Virus record (IMG/VR): IMGVR_UViG_3300046542_000248
Coordinates: 62,001 to 126,000 of that record
Length of the DNA stretch: 64,000 nt
Source of the DNA: a virus
Strand: one strand, 5' to 3'
Below, in pieces: positions 33,501 through 42,784 of the stretch. The notes beneath the pieces are model-generated. The model did not search any database and was not told the origin of the DNA. It saw only the letters and a program-made list of their open reading frames with translations. Made by a program: the position numbers and the translations under genes. Position 1 is the stretch's first letter; each line of letters starts with the position of its first letter.

Positions 33501-36500
33501 CGGAGCAACTGCTGCTTTTGCTGGACATTCTAAAAAGTTTAGAGAGTTCTTATTTGGAAATGATGATGAAGGAAGACCAGGTATTATTCCTCCTCATTAT
33601 AAGAAAATCCTTACAAATATCAAAGCATCATTACCTTCAATATTAGGTGCTGGTGTAATTGGTCTTGGAGCTGGCATGCTTCTACCAGGTATTAGTCCAC
33701 TAGTTGGGTTAACACTCGGTTCTGCTGTTGGTTATGCTGCTAAATCCAAAGGAGTTCAAGAATGGCTATTTGGTAATGGTGATGATAAGAAGGGTGTATT
33801 AGGTGCCGACTTTAAGAATAAATTGAAGAAATTTATTCCTGCTATGGGTGCAGGTGCATTACTTGGTTTAGCCGGAAGTGCATTACTTCCAGGCGGTCCA
33901 TTAATTGCAATGACACTCGGAGCTGGTATTGGATTCGCATCCAAATCTGCTAAAGTTAGTGAAACGTTGTTTGGTAAAACTGATAACCAAGGTAATATCA
34001 TTACCAAAGGTATGTTTTCTCCTGATATGAAAGATAAAATTAAGAAGAATCTCCCTAAAGGTGTAGGTGGAGCATTATTTGGTATGATGACTGGTGTATT
34101 AACTGGTAATCCAATCATTGGTGCAATGATGGGTGCATCTATGTCGATCCTCACATCTTCTGATAAATTTAAAAGCTTCCTCTTTGGTAAAGAAGATGAA
34201 GATACTCATAAAAAAAGAGGCGGTTTACTTGGTAGCGTCCGCGATTTCGTTGCTGATGAATTCTTAGTACCTTTCAAGCATTGGGTAGGTAAGAAGGGTA
34301 TCATCATTAAAGACTGGTTTGAAAACTCTATTAAAACTCCATTTATTCATGTAATGACTCCATTAAAAGATGCATTTGGTATTATCGGTAAGAATATCAA
34401 AGAATCTTGGGGTGAGTTGAAAGACTCCTTTAAGAAAGCATTCGTCGATACATTTAATAACAATATTGGTATTCCTCTAAAAGAATTTGTAACTAAAAAC
34501 ATTACTGATCCTTTGAAGAATATGTTTAATAAATTCTTCAATGTTATTGGTAAAGGTTTGGGTGCTATTTTAACTGCACCTGCTAAGGGTCTTGCACTCT
34601 TTGCAAATTCCATTATCGAAGCTGATAAGAAGAAAGATGATAAGCAATTTAAGAAACTCGGACTTGGTCCTACTAAATACGACCCATATGATATTGATGC
34701 AGGTATGAATCTTGATCCTAAGAATAGTTTAGATCAAGACTACAAAGAAATGATTATGGATGGTCGTAAGAAGAAACTCAAAGAAAAACTTGCTGCTTAT
34801 AATAAAAAGCATGGATTAATTGATCTTGATCCTAATGATCCTCTTGACATGCAATTTAAAGAAGCAATGAGAAATCGTAAAACTGAAACTAGAGTTGTTG
34901 ATACTCCTTTTGATAAACATTTTGATTCTGAAATGGCTAAACATCGTGAAGCTCAACAAAAAGTTCATAATGATATCGTTCAGCCACTTATAAATCAACA
35001 ATCTAATCTTGTTCACCCTAATGATATTAAGAGCAAACATCGTTTACCTCTTGACCTACAAATGTTTGCCTCTGGTGATCCTAATAAATTGAAACTCGAC
35101 TTTGGTGCTAGAGGTAAAGGTGCTGGCGGAGATATCTTAACTCAAATTAAAGGAATTCTTATCTCTTATGGTAAGAAGTTCAAGGATATTGACGACTCTA
35201 CTAAGAGTATTGATACACAACTTAAAGACGGTATTCATGTAAAAGAAAAAGAGCATAAACATGGCGAAGACAAGCGAGGACTTACTCTTGTTGGTGCTTT
35301 CGACTATGATAAGTTTAATGCTCATAATGCTACTATGTTAGGATATGTAAAAGATATCCGTAATGAAGTTAGTGGTCAACTTGATGGTGTTGGTTATAAT
35401 ATTGAAACTATGACCAATATTCTAATGAAAACATATGGACATCCAGGAGTAGATGCTAAAGGTTTACGTGGTATGCGAGGTAATCGTGTAAAACGTGGAA
35501 TCTTCGGTAAGATGTTAAATCTACTTACTAATCCTATTAACTTTATGAAAAATATGACCAAAGTATTAATTATGAAACCTATCACTATGATGATGGGCGG
35601 AATTAAGAAAATCTTTGGCACAATTCCTTCAATACTAGGTAGCGGAATTAAGCTATTTGGTAGAAGTGTGAATAAACTTATATCACTTCCATTCAAAGCT
35701 ATCAGTGGCGTAGCTAGAGCTATCGGTGGTATTGGAAAAGGTATGATTAAATTCTTCAAATCTGATTTCTTTAAATCTATTGGCAAATTTGCCTCTACTC
35801 TAATTGATGGTATACTTGTAAAACCACTTAAGGGATTGTTCACTGTAGTGGGTCAAGTAACCAAAGGTTTATGGACTATTGCTAAAGGTATCGGCGGATT
35901 AGCGAAAGATGCTATGATGGGTATGCTTGGTTTAGCTAAAGATGCAATTCCATATCTGGGCAAAGGTATCAGAGCTGTTGGGACTGGTATGTTTGAATTG
36001 GGTAAAGGAATGTTGAAATTAACTGCAACTGTTGGAAAAGCTATCTGGGGTATGGCTAAATTCGCTGCTGGTATGGTTGGTAGTGCATTTAGAGGAATAG
36101 GTAGAATGATTGGTATTGGCAGTAAAACTAGAGATATCATGGGTTCCACTGGCATGTCAGGTAAGCCTGTGTATGTAGTAGGTGGTACTATTGATAAGGT
36201 TAACACTATTAAAGAAGTAGAAACTATTAAAGAAATTCAACTGGTTAAAGAAGTTGATAAGGTTAAAACTGTAGATGTCCTTACTAAAATTGAGGAAATT
36301 GTTAAGGTTATAATTACTAAAGCTGAGAAAACTGGTGGTGGTCATGCTGCTGGTTCGCATTCAATGGGATTGGGATTAGGATCTCGTAATAATTCTAATA
36401 AACCATTTACTCCTAGACTCAAGTTAGATCTACAACATTTTGCTTCAAATCCTAAGGGTTCTGAACATATGCCTTCTCCTGAACATATGGAAGCAACTGC

Positions 36501-39500
36501 TGAAGGTGGAGAAGAACATAAATCTTCTAAAGGTGCAGGTAAAGCAAGAACCTTTAAAACAAGATCCATATTTGCAAAGGCTGGTTCATTCCTTAGCAGA
36601 ATGGGTTCCGGCAAATGGAATGATTCTGTTCCACGTATTATGGGCATTCAAAATCTTGCTAAAGGTGTAAAATCTGAAGAGGATTACCATAATGCTTCTA
36701 TTGGGTTATTGAATGAGTTGACAGTATCGAATATTCAATTACTCGATGCTACTCATAAAATGGGAACTGATAAAGAAGGTAAGAGTTTATTAGATACTCT
36801 TAAATCTATCGGAACTGTTCTGAAGAATGCATGGCCTTTATTGGCTGGAGCATTAATACCTTTCCTAAGAAATATCACTGATGCTGTTACAGGTGTTGCT
36901 GGTAAACTTGCTGAGAAAATGAAAGGTTGGTTTAAAAATACTCCTGATGTGGATACTCCTGATGTAGATAAACCAAATACCCCTAAAATCCCTACCAAAG
37001 CACTTGTGTCTGAAGGTAGTGATGTTGTTGAAGATGCTGCTTTATTGGCGGCTGGTAAAGGATCAGGAAAAGTTCCTTGGTATAAACGATTAAATCCGTT
37101 TAAAAGAGGTGCTGCTGCTGGTGCTGCTAGTGAAGGTGCTACTGTTGCCAGAACTGGCAAAATAATGTCAGCATTGGGTAAAGGTGGTAAATTACTAAAA
37201 CGTGTTCCAGTACTTGGTACTGTGTTAAGTATTGGTGCTCTTGGATACGGTGCTATGAAGCTGAAAAATGCTCAAGGTGCTGATGAAAAGAATGCTGCTA
37301 AAAGAGGTCTTTGGGGTACTCTTGGTGGAATTGGTGGAGGTATGGCTGCTGGTGCCGGACTTGGAGCTTTAGTCGGTACATTGGGTGGCGGACCTATTGG
37401 AACTGCTATTGGTGGTGTAGTTGGTGGTATCGGTGGTGCTTTCCTTGGAGAAGAGGGAGTTAAACGCCTCTATGATAAGAAAGATGATATCGCTAAATGG
37501 TCCAAAGATAAATATAATAAAGTTAAAAACTTTACAACTGACACTGCTCAAGCATTTTGGCATAGTGCACCAGTAGAAACTGTTAGAAACTTAACAACTG
37601 GTTTTGTTACTATGATTTCCGAAGTTGCCAAAGGTGTTTATGATGCGTCTGTATCTATACTTAAAGCTCTTGGTGGTCTTACTAGTAGACTATGGAAACA
37701 ACTCGGAACTTGGGTTGCTAAAAAATGGGATGAGTGGATTATTAATCCTATTAAATCTGCTGGAGAATGGATTTCTAAGAAATGGACTGAGCTTAAAGAT
37801 TGGACTGCTAAAAAATGGGATAGCTGGGTTGTAGAACCAGTTAAAGCATTTGGTGATTGGATTTCCGGGGCATGGGCTAAAACTAAAGAAGTCGTTAGCG
37901 ATAAATGGAACGACTGGATTGTTGATCCTCTTAAAAACTTCGGTCATGCTGTAGCTGAAAAATGGGGTGATGTTAAAGATTGGTTCGGAAAAGTTTGGGA
38001 AGAATATGTCCCAGAACCGATCAAACAAATGATTACCTTTATGAAAGATAAGTTCATTGCTGTTGGAGATTGGCTCGGAGATAAATGGGAAAGTTGGATC
38101 GTTAATCCAATTCATAGAGCATTAGGAGCTGTTAGAGAAGGTTTCAATGCTGCTGGTGATTGGGTTGGTGAGAAATGGAACGACTGGATTATTGATCCTC
38201 TGAAAAGTTTCGGTACTGGCTTAAAAAATCTTTGGAATAAAACCACTAGCTGGGTTGGAGGCATGTGGGATTCTATCTTCGGAGATCGTGGAGAAAAAGC
38301 TAAAGAAAATATGATTGACGCTGGTAAAAGTGGTGGAGATGATGCCCGTAAAGTTGGTAGTAAGGTTTCCAACTGGTTGAACTCTATTGCCGTTAGCGAT
38401 GAAAAGGGTGGTGGTGACCCTAAATTTGACGATCTATCCTATGCAATAAACGGAAAGATCCCAGGTACAGATGCCACTTCATCCGATTTGTCAATGATTA
38501 AATCTATTTCTGATAAATTCGGTATCAATCCAAATCTTTGGTTGGCATTGGCTGAAACTGAAAGTCATCTTTACTCTAAAGCAGACAACGCAAGTTCCTC
38601 CGCAAGAGGTTGGGGTCAATTGCTTGAAGGTACAGCTAAAGGTGTCTATGAAAATACTCTTAAGCTTGGTAAGTATGATCATAGTATGGCATTTGATAAA
38701 AATACCAATGCTACAATGTCCATTGCGTATCTTCGCCAGATGTTTGATACATTCAACGGTGATGGCACTAAAGCGATCCTTGCTTATAATGTCGGACCTG
38801 GTAATGTTCAAAAGGGTATTGGTGTAAATGATAACGGTGGATATGGTGCTGGTCACGGTAGCGAATATCTACAAAGAGTATTGCAAAACCTAAAAGAAAA
38901 TACAGGCTTAAATCTAAGCGATGTAGTTGACGCTTCTAAAATGAGTCCTGTAGATTATGCAATGCTTGGAGGAACTTCAGGTATTGGTGCTGGAACTGAT
39001 TCTTCTTCTTCTGGTCTTAAAGAATTCACTATGGCTACTACTCTTGGATCTATGGGAGCATTCCTTGGTGGAGATAAGATTAAAGAAGTATATGGATTCG
39101 ATCCTTCTCAATTAACTTCTTCTATTGATACTGAACTTATGAAGAAAGCTGACCCATTCTATGCTGCTGTAACAGGTGGTGGTGGTGCTGGAGCTGGATA
39201 TAATGCTGCTAATATGCAATATTCTGACAGTGATTCTGAAGCTGTTAAAGCTAGAAACTCTTCATTATATTCTCTAATAAGTGGAGATAATGATATTCAT
39301 CCATTCCTCGCTGAACGTTTGAATAATGTATCTAAAGCTTATGGTAAATCTCTATCCATTAACTCTGGATTTAGATCTGATGCTGAACAAATGCAACTGA
39401 TTGCTGACTGGAAAGCTAAACATCCTGGAGCCTCTGAAGAAGAGAGAAGGAAATGGGTAGCTGACCCTGGTAGAAGTAATCATGGTGTAGGTATTGCTGC

Positions 39501-40146
39501 TGATATTAGCGGATGGTTGCAAGACCTTTCTGCAAATGATCTTGCTAAATATGGATTATATCGTCCTATGAGTTGGGAACCATGGCACTTTGAACCTATT
39601 GAAACCAAGCTTTATGGTAGATCTAGGGATGAGTTAATGCCTCTTTATGGTACACCAATGAAACCTAATCCTAATTTGAGCAACTATATTTCGACCGAAT
39701 TTAAAAGTTCAGGTTCGTCGTCTTATTCTAATAATACTGCTGGTATGAATACCCCAGAATGGTTAAATCAAACTGGTGGTGGAGATCCTAAATTTGATTC
39801 ATTCGGACCTCCCGATATTACCCAATATACTCAAAGAGTTCAAGAAGCTTCATCTGCAAATGAATCTAGTTCCAGTAACCTTGCTAAAATGGTTGAACTT
39901 CTGACTGTGATTGCAAATGCTGTTGAGAAACTAGTTGATATTTCAGATGAATCTAGACAAATTCTTAAAACATACTTTGAGAATAATATTAAAGCGGTCA
40001 CACCTAATAAGAGATCAAATACTTCTAGACCTATTGTGAATAACACTGGACCTGCTCCATCTAATCCTTTAGGTGGTGGTTCATCTTCTAAACGTGGAGA
40101 TAAAAGTGCTCTTATCGCACAAATTGCTAAAGGTAGTATGATGTAA
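30520..40146 (+). CDS. Tape measure protein with lytic transglycosylase and M15 peptidase domains
   Basis: 3208 residues, among the longest of its class, consistent with a very long tail. The N-terminal third is helical. Residues about 965-1225 hold four copies of a glycine-rich hydrophobic unit (GALLGLAGSALLPGGPL, then KSxxxxExLFG). Residues about 2400-2590 are Trp-rich helical repeats (KKWDEWIINPIKSAG). An SLT-type lytic transglycosylase follows at about 2664-2772 (LALAETESHLYSKA, GWGQLLEG, ILAYNVGPGNV). A VanY/M15-type peptidase lies at about 2925-3025 (SGFRS, SNHGVGIAADI, WHFEP, the zinc His/Asp/His set). The protein should set tail length and digest peptidoglycan (glycan and stem peptide) during DNA entry. 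Full late promoter, AAGGAGGTG site; the baseplate-like gene follows. Confidence 0.9.
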   Translation: MAMNSYMANLGKSLYFSTKSAFRNEMPVITGTYEKNKEEFKTGTDYIKKFVTKKGAISTHGVNTAVSHFLKDLDELRKNAFDDLRTGKINNMQRDMDALEKQYGFGGDGDGGFDFNFDNEDASDATFEIKEDNDSISLRASAIAEAGGTIRTKAVMETLIDTSERSANYITNNSRKLTSMHMSLSSQMHTETIKTMHDTNSLLTGMINFQNNQMVEHMNKTLVFYDSVLEELRGIKTAVAPKQEDHNSRKSNGFEDILGSGGLDMKAYGGAIKKNFGNWFNGTTLGMAASFAKLAGGDGGIMGAIKGNPLGFISDLIVSGLMPKSMKMAMGSLDKSMSGLFSTLILGFNKMKGDFSSPFKQFLGSVFGVDIGGKRNIDTSRFHKGVMQYNGRADKALTEVIPTLLSHILSAVKGSDKVSLYNYTTGKFTDGAGMMSEHKQRVRQSTAYEMHDTRTAMKNRLANVQGGSSAFMTDELDTFLDHLVTRGKHYNPYKHTTAADLDGLNMRDPRSYNLIRTAFMSMPKNMQNRIAHEIIKGRMGSSRTVDTIENELKDSGMGAAYSGLEPPKLKGGTGVGVTNGLLKDIKNILTDGIKVIQIGTMPGNPNLIRNIMGRRQDTKDYGGGGSGGSGGGPPSPPTPNPVPEGKDKLEATHRLTEEELKQKMSQGVDAGSSHTGFRKFIEEISKQRTLKDKYKVFRQGMNPKNIITKGMSKVDSFLHTVIFGQGGKQSGDGGADGDGDGPDGDGSGPGKNGFFSRMTQRMSLAIDKSLKWVESKVLTPLHEKFFGAQGIFTKFQEKMNPFLDKMKAFAKGKWDKLKETFMGTLNQDGFYTGGIFADVGNSFKDYSNQMRHLFTGSTYKKSNGDVVTENKKSSVFAYVKTYSKNIMESIKTGLFGAKEEHDVIDPETGEVKKVTKRKGDGLLSGVMDQLNKAFKTFDSLFKTKEGESEGDVQGAIGKWKKEFKGFLPKGLAGGALGMVGSALLPGGPLVWGMLGATAAFAGHSKKFREFLFGNDDEGRPGIIPPHYKKILTNIKASLPSILGAGVIGLGAGMLLPGISPLVGLTLGSAVGYAAKSKGVQEWLFGNGDDKKGVLGADFKNKLKKFIPAMGAGALLGLAGSALLPGGPLIAMTLGAGIGFASKSAKVSETLFGKTDNQGNIITKGMFSPDMKDKIKKNLPKGVGGALFGMMTGVLTGNPIIGAMMGASMSILTSSDKFKSFLFGKEDEDTHKKRGGLLGSVRDFVADEFLVPFKHWVGKKGIIIKDWFENSIKTPFIHVMTPLKDAFGIIGKNIKESWGELKDSFKKAFVDTFNNNIGIPLKEFVTKNITDPLKNMFNKFFNVIGKGLGAILTAPAKGLALFANSIIEADKKKDDKQFKKLGLGPTKYDPYDIDAGMNLDPKNSLDQDYKEMIMDGRKKKLKEKLAAYNKKHGLIDLDPNDPLDMQFKEAMRNRKTETRVVDTPFDKHFDSEMAKHREAQQKVHNDIVQPLINQQSNLVHPNDIKSKHRLPLDLQMFASGDPNKLKLDFGARGKGAGGDILTQIKGILISYGKKFKDIDDSTKSIDTQLKDGIHVKEKEHKHGEDKRGLTLVGAFDYDKFNAHNATMLGYVKDIRNEVSGQLDGVGYNIETMTNILMKTYGHPGVDAKGLRGMRGNRVKRGIFGKMLNLLTNPINFMKNMTKVLIMKPITMMMGGIKKIFGTIPSILGSGIKLFGRSVNKLISLPFKAISGVARAIGGIGKGMIKFFKSDFFKSIGKFASTLIDGILVKPLKGLFTVVGQVTKGLWTIAKGIGGLAKDAMMGMLGLAKDAIPYLGKGIRAVGTGMFELGKGMLKLTATVGKAIWGMAKFAAGMVGSAFRGIGRMIGIGSKTRDIMGSTGMSGKPVYVVGGTIDKVNTIKEVETIKEIQLVKEVDKVKTVDVLTKIEEIVKVIITKAEKTGGGHAAGSHSMGLGLGSRNNSNKPFTPRLKLDLQHFASNPKGSEHMPSPEHMEATAEGGEEHKSSKGAGKARTFKTRSIFAKAGSFLSRMGSGKWNDSVPRIMGIQNLAKGVKSEEDYHNASIGLLNELTVSNIQLLDATHKMGTDKEGKSLLDTLKSIGTVLKNAWPLLAGALIPFLRNITDAVTGVAGKLAEKMKGWFKNTPDVDTPDVDKPNTPKIPTKALVSEGSDVVEDAALLAAGKGSGKVPWYKRLNPFKRGAAAGAASEGATVARTGKIMSALGKGGKLLKRVPVLGTVLSIGALGYGAMKLKNAQGADEKNAAKRGLWGTLGGIGGGMAAGAGLGALVGTLGGGPIGTAIGGVVGGIGGAFLGEEGVKRLYDKKDDIAKWSKDKYNKVKNFTTDTAQAFWHSAPVETVRNLTTGFVTMISEVAKGVYDASVSILKALGGLTSRLWKQLGTWVAKKWDEWIINPIKSAGEWISKKWTELKDWTAKKWDSWVVEPVKAFGDWISGAWAKTKEVVSDKWNDWIVDPLKNFGHAVAEKWGDVKDWFGKVWEEYVPEPIKQMITFMKDKFIAVGDWLGDKWESWIVNPIHRALGAVREGFNAAGDWVGEKWNDWIIDPLKSFGTGLKNLWNKTTSWVGGMWDSIFGDRGEKAKENMIDAGKSGGDDARKVGSKVSNWLNSIAVSDEKGGGDPKFDDLSYAINGKIPGTDATSSDLSMIKSISDKFGINPNLWLALAETESHLYSKADNASSSARGWGQLLEGTAKGVYENTLKLGKYDHSMAFDKNTNATMSIAYLRQMFDTFNGDGTKAILAYNVGPGNVQKGIGVNDNGGYGAGHGSEYLQRVLQNLKENTGLNLSDVVDASKMSPVDYAMLGGTSGIGAGTDSSSSGLKEFTMATTLGSMGAFLGGDKIKEVYGFDPSQLTSSIDTELMKKADPFYAAVTGGGGAGAGYNAANMQYSDSDSEAVKARNSSLYSLISGDNDIHPFLAERLNNVSKAYGKSLSINSGFRSDAEQMQLIADWKAKHPGASEEERRKWVADPGRSNHGVGIAADISGWLQDLSANDLAKYGLYRPMSWEPWHFEPIETKLYGRSRDELMPLYGTPMKPNPNLSNYISTEFKSSGSSSYSNNTAGMNTPEWLNQTGGGDPKFDSFGPPDITQYTQRVQEASSANESSSSNLAKMVELLTVIANAVEKLVDISDESRQILKTYFENNIKAVTPNKRSNTSRPIVNNTGPAPSNPLGGGSSSKRGDKSALIAQIAKGSMM
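33400..34190 (+). repeat. Four glycine-rich hydrophobic repeats inside the tape measure
   Basis: Units of about 65-70 codons repeat four times, each with a GAxxGxxxxxLLPGGPL-like core and ending (E/S)xLFGxxD. They could form membrane-inserting segments during DNA ejection. Confidence 0.7.
37720..38290 (+). repeat. Tryptophan-rich repeats inside the tape measure
   Basis: About seven imperfect repeats of roughly 26 codons with the pattern KWxxWIxxPIKxxGxWI, giving an amphipathic helix with regularly placed Trp. Confidence 0.7.
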
Positions 40147-40154
40147 TCTGTATT

Positions 40155-40187
40155 GAGGATGGATAATATTCCATCCTCTTTTTATTT
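40155..40187 (+). terminator. Intrinsic terminator after the tape measure gene
   Basis: A 9-bp perfect stem GAGGATGGA/TCCATCCTC, then TTTTTATTTG. Confidence 0.85.
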
Positions 40188-40191
40188 GTGA

Positions 40192-40203
40192 AACCTCTAA
40201 TTA
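40192..40203 (+). promoter_or_regulatory. Late-type promoter variant AACC-N6-TA
   Basis: AACCTCTAATTA, 28 bases before the ATG at 40231. Confidence 0.4.
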
Positions 40204-40230
40204 ATAATGTCAAAATGAGAAGGTGATCTA

Positions 40231-41943
40231 ATGGCAGAGTATACAGTATTAGCCGACACGTTAAATATTCGTTCTTCACCAAGTTTAGATGGTGCAAAAA
40301 CAGGTAAAGTATTATCCAAGGGTCAGGTTGTTACAGCTCTTGATACACAGAAAGACGATGATGGTCGCACGTGGGTTCAAACTGACAAGGGTTGGGCTTC
40401 CGCAGGAACAAAGATGGAATATATGCAGAAAACATCTGACGATGTTCCACCAAGCCAACCAGCTCAAGCACAAACTATTGAAGAAACTGCTGCAAAACCT
40501 GATGACAATGATAATGCAACGATAAACTTAGATCAGATAAGAAGTATCTATGAAAACTATTCTGAACTATCTGAGTTTAAACTAACTTCATTGCGTTCTA
40601 TTTATGGGTTACCAAGTCAATTCTTATGGACTGCTGATATGCGTCCAACTGGCTCTAACTATGGTAGGATGTTTACCGAGAATATATTGATGGATATGCC
40701 ACTTTGTTATATTATTCCTGGCGGTCCACGATTCCTTTCTGGTAAAGGTGTAGATAAAAATACGCGGGATTCATTAATCTCAGTTATCGAATCTGCTGCT
40801 AAACAATCTGTTGAGGACTTGGGTGCGACTCTTACACAAATTCTTGAAGGTAAAGTTGCAAGATATTACACATTCCAAACTCAACATACTGAGTGGTTAA
40901 AAATTGTTAATGCTCTTAATAGAACATCCGCTATTTATCTTGGTATCAAGAATAAAAGTCTACGTTCCGGTAGTGATAGTTATGATGATATGAACTGGAA
41001 AGTAACAAACGTTGAAGCTGACAAAGGTTCTGGTGTATTGAATTGGATTAAAGATAGTGGTGTTCTTTCACTCTATTATAATAAACAATCTTCTGGTATG
41101 AGTGAATCCGGCTCAAATGGTACTTCAAAATCTATGCTTGATGGTATTTTGAATAAGGCTTCTGGCGCTGCAAGGGAAGCTTCATTCTTAATGGGTGTGG
41201 GTGCTGGTAGACAATTGGATTCTATGAATCCTGAAAACTATGAAACTCAAATTATGAATACCACTCAAATGATGATGGAAAACTTTAACGATAAGGATAA
41301 TCCTAATATTAGTATGATGAAAGGTGTAATGAATAATCTTAACGTTGGATTTAGAACTGTTATCACTGGGGCAAATATGTTGCTCCCTGAGATCTGGTCA
41401 GAATCGGCGTTTAACCGTTCATTCACTTTGGATATCCATCTACATTCTCCATATGGAGATCCAGAGGCATTCTTCCTAAATATCATGGTTCCACTTAATA
41501 TGATCATAGCCCTATCATTCCCTAGACAACTAGGACCTAATGGTTACTACTCTCCTTTCTTGATTCAAGCAAATGCTAAGGGTGTATTTAACTGTGATAT
41601 GGGTATTGTCGATTATATCTCTATTAATAGATTTGGATCTGGTGATTCCATGTCAAGAAATGGGCTTCCACTAGAAGTTCAAGTATCTATTACTATTAGA
41701 AGCTTGTACAACTCTCTATCTGTAAACGATCAGAGTAACTATGCCATGTTTGTAAATAATATCGGTCTACTTGACTTCTTAGCTAACTTTGCAGCAATTA
41801 ACCTTAACGAACCGGATATCTCTCGTAAGTTAAGCTTGTTCCTGACAAGTAAGTTGAACAAGTTTTCTGATATCGTACCAAACGTTATTGGTATCATTGA
41901 AGACCGATTTGTGCAAAGTATTCGTAATGCCTTTAAATATTAA
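40231..41943 (+). CDS. Baseplate/tail protein with N-terminal bacterial SH3 domain
   Basis: 570 residues. Residues 1-65 are a bacterial SH3 (SH3_3) domain (LNIRSSPSLDGAKTGKVL, WVQTDKGWAS), which in phages usually binds cell-wall peptide. A Pro/Gln/Glu linker (about 70-95) leads to a large domain rich in aromatic and Gly residues (TADMRPTGSNYGRMF, FLNIMVPLNMIIALSFP), not matched to a named family. Its place directly after the tape measure and the wall-binding domain suggest a baseplate hub or distal-tail component. GAGAAGGTG site, terminator downstream. Confidence 0.65.
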   Translation: MAEYTVLADTLNIRSSPSLDGAKTGKVLSKGQVVTALDTQKDDDGRTWVQTDKGWASAGTKMEYMQKTSDDVPPSQPAQAQTIEETAAKPDDNDNATINLDQIRSIYENYSELSEFKLTSLRSIYGLPSQFLWTADMRPTGSNYGRMFTENILMDMPLCYIIPGGPRFLSGKGVDKNTRDSLISVIESAAKQSVEDLGATLTQILEGKVARYYTFQTQHTEWLKIVNALNRTSAIYLGIKNKSLRSGSDSYDDMNWKVTNVEADKGSGVLNWIKDSGVLSLYYNKQSSGMSESGSNGTSKSMLDGILNKASGAAREASFLMGVGAGRQLDSMNPENYETQIMNTTQMMMENFNDKDNPNISMMKGVMNNLNVGFRTVITGANMLLPEIWSESAFNRSFTLDIHLHSPYGDPEAFFLNIMVPLNMIIALSFPRQLGPNGYYSPFLIQANAKGVFNCDMGIVDYISINRFGSGDSMSRNGLPLEVQVSITIRSLYNSLSVNDQSNYAMFVNNIGLLDFLANFAAINLNEPDISRKLSLFLTSKLNKFSDIVPNVIGIIEDRFVQSIRNAFKY

Positions 41944-41958
41944 TTTCAAACTAAACAA

Positions 41959-42000
41959 TCTCATATACAGGACAATTCTTGTATATGAGATTCCTTTGAA
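41959..42000 (+). terminator. Probable terminator
   Basis: An 11-bp perfect stem TCTCATATACA/TGTATATGAGA; the following tail (TTCCTTTGAATATTT) is only moderately T-rich. Confidence 0.65.
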
Positions 42001-42013
42001 TATTTCGAAGAAA

Positions 42014-42024
42014 TATATATTATT
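42014..42024 (+). promoter_or_regulatory. Early-type promoter
   Basis: TATATATTATT, 40 bases before the TTG start at 42065. Confidence 0.65.
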
Positions 42025-42064
42025 AATGTGACGAATCTAAAATTATAAGAAAGGACTGGTAGAG

Positions 42065-42766
42065 TTGATACTAGAAATGTTTACTGATGGTTCATCCATT
42101 ATTGCTGATGACTTTAAGTCAAGCGCATCTGCATTCTCCGTTTACATTAAAGACAGAATGATTAAAGATGGTACTGAATTTTATAAAGAAGGAACTAATA
42201 ACCTTGCCGAAGCATCTGCGATGCTACTCGGTTTTAATAGGATTAATAAAATGATTAAGAAAGTAGACAAAAAGTTTATAACTTTACCTGTTGAGGTGCA
42301 TGTGTATTCAGACTCTCTGAACACGGTAGAGTCTTGTCGAAGTTGGATTTATAATTGGATAAAGAAAGCTCGAAAAGGGGTTTGGTATAACTCTTCGGGC
42401 GATATAGTAGCAAATCAAGAAATCCTGAAAGATATTCATAGTAAATACCTTACTAACGATATGTACATATTGAAATTCTTCCATATCAATTCTCATAAGA
42501 TTGACTTGAAAGTCTATTCAGATTATATGGACGAGATTCTATATTATTTTGAAAATCGTCATAAGAAGTCTAAACTGAAACTGGATATCCCAGAGAAGAT
42601 CTGGGAGAATAAAAAGTTTCTCGAAGCAAAAGAAACCTTCTACAAGAAGAATAAAATTAAGATCGAAGACATCGAGTTATTGCGCTTATTAATATATAAT
42701 AAGTATGTAGATGAGTTAGCTGACAAATGTCTTACTGAAAATTTAGAAGAACTCGGACTAGCGTAA
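42065..42766 (+). CDS. RNase H-like protein
   Basis: 233 residues from a TTG at 42065 (AAGGA nine bases upstream). The N-terminus MFTDGSS carries the first catalytic Asp, NLAEASAML the Glu on the helix, and VYSDSLNTVESC the second Asp, in the normal RNase H order. The C-terminal 90 residues are a charged helical extension. RNase H removes RNA from RNA-DNA hybrids, for example primers at replication forks. Early-type promoter; the 42785 gene follows after 18 bases and is probably co-transcribed. Confidence 0.75.
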   Translation: MILEMFTDGSSIIADDFKSSASAFSVYIKDRMIKDGTEFYKEGTNNLAEASAMLLGFNRINKMIKKVDKKFITLPVEVHVYSDSLNTVESCRSWIYNWIKKARKGVWYNSSGDIVANQEILKDIHSKYLTNDMYILKFFHINSHKIDLKVYSDYMDEILYYFENRHKKSKLKLDIPEKIWENKKFLEAKETFYKKNKIKIEDIELLRLLIYNKYVDELADKCLTENLEELGLA

Positions 42767-42784
42767 TAGAGAAAGGACGCGCAT

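Noticed and set aside
30696-40046. Numerous antisense frames within the tape measure gene
   Set aside because: They are shadows of a long gene with biased codons, without ribosome sites.
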